From the NCBI GenBank assembly GCA_036897625.1, contig JAYMTA010000265.1:1-32772 (forward strand): DNA of 32,772 bases, read 5' to 3'. The stretch is from Pelargonium cotyledonis (lineage: Eukaryota > Streptophyta > Magnoliopsida > Geraniales > Geraniaceae). Under the pieces are notes generated by a model. It was not told where the DNA came from. It did not search any database and was given only the letters and a program-made list of their open reading frames with translations. Positions 31,234 to 32,772 of the stretch are shown piece by piece. Position numbers and translations under genes: made by a program. Every line of letters starts with the position of its first letter. Position 1 is the first letter of the stretch.

Positions 31234-31484
31234 CTCCATCTGTCCTAAAATAAGTGTCTTGTTTCTATTTTTTTTTTGTAAAACTTAAGAATTATAAGAT
31301 AATTTAGTGTGTTTTCAATATAACCCTCACTTTTTTCATCTACACCCCATGTGCACCCATGTGTACCCATGTGTAGATTTGCTCATGTGCATAAGTGATA
31401 AGGGTAATATAGGAAAAACACTTATATAATAGCATAAAAATAGAAACAAGACACTCAGACAAAATATTTAGACAAACAAGGGAG
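31234..31484. mobile_element. Stowaway-like (Tc1/mariner) MITE
   Basis: The left end CTCCATCTGTCCTAAAATAA and the reverse complement of the right end (CTCCCTTGTTTGTCTAAAT) are variants of the widespread plant Stowaway terminus CTCCCTCCGTCCC. Both arms share an inner AGTGTCTTGTTTCTATTTTT. The 251-base element follows a TA at 31232-31233 and is followed by TG, a decayed TA duplication. Its centre holds three tandem CCCATGTG(C/T)A units. It encodes nothing. Confidence 0.85.
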
Positions 31485-32539
31485 TGTGACTTTTTGACAG
31501 CCCAAACCAAGCCCATCATAAAGACAGCCCAAGGCCTGCAAGTAGCTCAAGCCCACCACAGGTTGTGTTCTCAGGTAAGGCTATCCACATCAGACCCAAA
31601 AAAATTTAGTTTCCAGTTAGATTGTTAATGAAATTATGTTTGAGTCTCTAAAGAGAAGCACAAACTTTTGATTGCAGTGAGAACTATTGGTTCATATATC
31701 TTGTCATTCAAGAACTTTTCTTTTTCCGGTTTATATAATGGAGTTTCTGAACGGGTCCATAAACTCGCGGATGACACATTTAAACTGTTTCACCACACTT
31801 AAAGTATTCCCCATTTGAGGATAAGTCACAATTAAAGTTCATCTATTTCTCCATAGATATGGTGAGCGGGGATCGAACAGAACTTTTGTTGTTTCTTCAA
31901 AACCTAATATTCTATGCAACATATGGTGTCAAACTTAGTTTAATTGCCGTAAAATGTTTGTTACTTTCAAATCTTATTATCCATATGAATAATAAGGTAT
32001 ATATAACCATGTACTCTGAATGGAGTCATTTTTAATTATGATTTGAATTCACTTTTAGAATCAAATGATTTTTCATGGCAACCAAAACAAAACAAGTAGA
32101 TGAACAAGTCAAATGCAAATTTTGTTGAATAACTTAATCATATAATTGGTCTAAATAATAGGTTTTACTGTTTTAGTTAATGTGGAAAGAGAAATCCCAT
32201 TGAACTTTTCTACTTTTAATTTAATAAACTAACAAAATTTGGATTGTACTACATAATGATTCATTGTGGAAAGCTTTGCTGGAGCTATATTTTTCTTTTT
32301 ATTGATTTTTTGTTGTGACGTATATGAATAAGTCAGCAATTTGGTACATCATAGACCCATTGATTTATATATATATATAAACCTAAAATCCAATCAAGCT
32401 CCAATGTTCCATCTCTAAGTTAGGTCTTTTTTCTTCTCAAACTAACTTTTTCTAGCGCAAAAATGAATACAAAAATCATGAATATATTCATAGTGAATTG
32501 AAGTATTAAATGATATGATTTGTATATAAATTAATTCAT
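31485..32539. other. AT-rich intergenic DNA
   Basis: No supported gene. It contains a short (TA)n run near 32368 and otherwise unremarkable AT-rich sequence. Confidence 0.5.
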
Positions 32540-32553
32540 AAGTCATACCTTCT

Positions 32554-32653
32554 ATCTTCTAGGAGATGACGCAATGGTCAAGAACACACATTTTCATGTA
32601 GAAAGTCGTGGGTTCAAATCTCATTGCGTCGGATGAGGTGGGGTGGGCTTTAA
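32554..32653 (+). mobile_element. Short tRNA-derived SINE with target-site duplication
   Basis: The 100-base insert contains ATGACGCAATGGTCAAG (A-box-like) and GTGGGTTCAAATCTC (a B box close to the GGTTCRANNCC consensus), about 40 bases apart. It is bracketed by a 14-base direct repeat, AAGTCATACCTTCT at 32540-32553 and AAGTCATACCATCT at 32654-32667, with one mismatch. This is the structure left by target-primed insertion of a SINE. The element is unusually short and has no long A tail. Confidence 0.7.
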
Positions 32654-32772
32654 AAGTCATACCATCTTGTCTTAAACTATTAGTCTTTATTTATATGTTG
32701 AGAAAAATTAATGTAGTATATTTACTTTTGCACATTTGTGATCATGTGTGAGTGATAGCTATAATTAACTTA

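Noticed and set aside
32563-32630. A functional tRNA gene
   Set aside because: The B box is good, but a cloverleaf with a 7-bp acceptor stem cannot be drawn, and the target-site duplication shows a retroposed element.

Overview
This window is nuclear DNA of a flowering plant, almost certainly a eudicot. The genes contain many short AT-rich GT..AG introns, the encoded proteins are plant orthologues (AXR1, plant DHHC acyltransferase, plant-type mitochondrial aconitase), and the repeats are plant L1-type LINE, Stowaway MITE, tRNA-derived SINE and long-TIR elements. A rosid such as a Rosaceae species would fit, but that is only an inference. There is no CRISPR array, operon or other prokaryotic feature.

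Layout. Positions 1-4848 hold a decayed L1-clade LINE on the + strand: ORF1 with a CCHC knuckle, then ORF2 with endonuclease, reverse transcriptase and a C-terminal RNase H, ending in an A14 tail. Positions 5238-6682 (-) hold a complete five-exon DHHC-type protein S-acyltransferase. Positions 7668-13360 (-) hold a complete 14-exon AXR1-like gene, the regulatory half of the NEDD8/RUB E1 enzyme; its introns carry local duplications and a possible SINE. Positions 13.8-15.2 kb are gene-poor and built from four separate local tandem duplications. Positions 15781-16164 (-) encode a small basic protein of unknown function. Positions 16495-18169 are a non-autonomous DNA element with long degenerate inverted repeats and a nested insertion.

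Positions 19574-26762 (+) hold a 20-exon mitochondrial-type aconitase locus whose exon phases all fit a 987-residue protein, but it carries three disabling changes. Two are in-frame TGA codons where the family has arginine, and the second replaces a substrate-binding arginine. The third is a splice acceptor that reads AA instead of AG. All three look like C-to-T or G-to-A transitions, the pattern left by deamination of methylated cytosine, or by a sequencing artefact. This is the most interesting signal in the window.

Positions 27402-28810 (-) hold a tandem pair of small proteins of the plant DUF4228/PADRE type. One begins MGNC, an N-myristoylation signal, and the other begins MWNC and has lost it. 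The last 3.9 kb is intergenic, with a Stowaway-like MITE, a hairpin-rich MITE candidate and a 100-bp tRNA-like insertion flanked by a 14-bp target-site duplication.

The genes do not form a pathway. They are independent housekeeping or signalling genes (protein lipidation, neddylation/auxin response, TCA or cytosolic citrate metabolism) separated by transposon debris. I found no convincing previously undescribed system. The points most worth following are the aconitase lesions and the Gly2 loss in the tandem pair.
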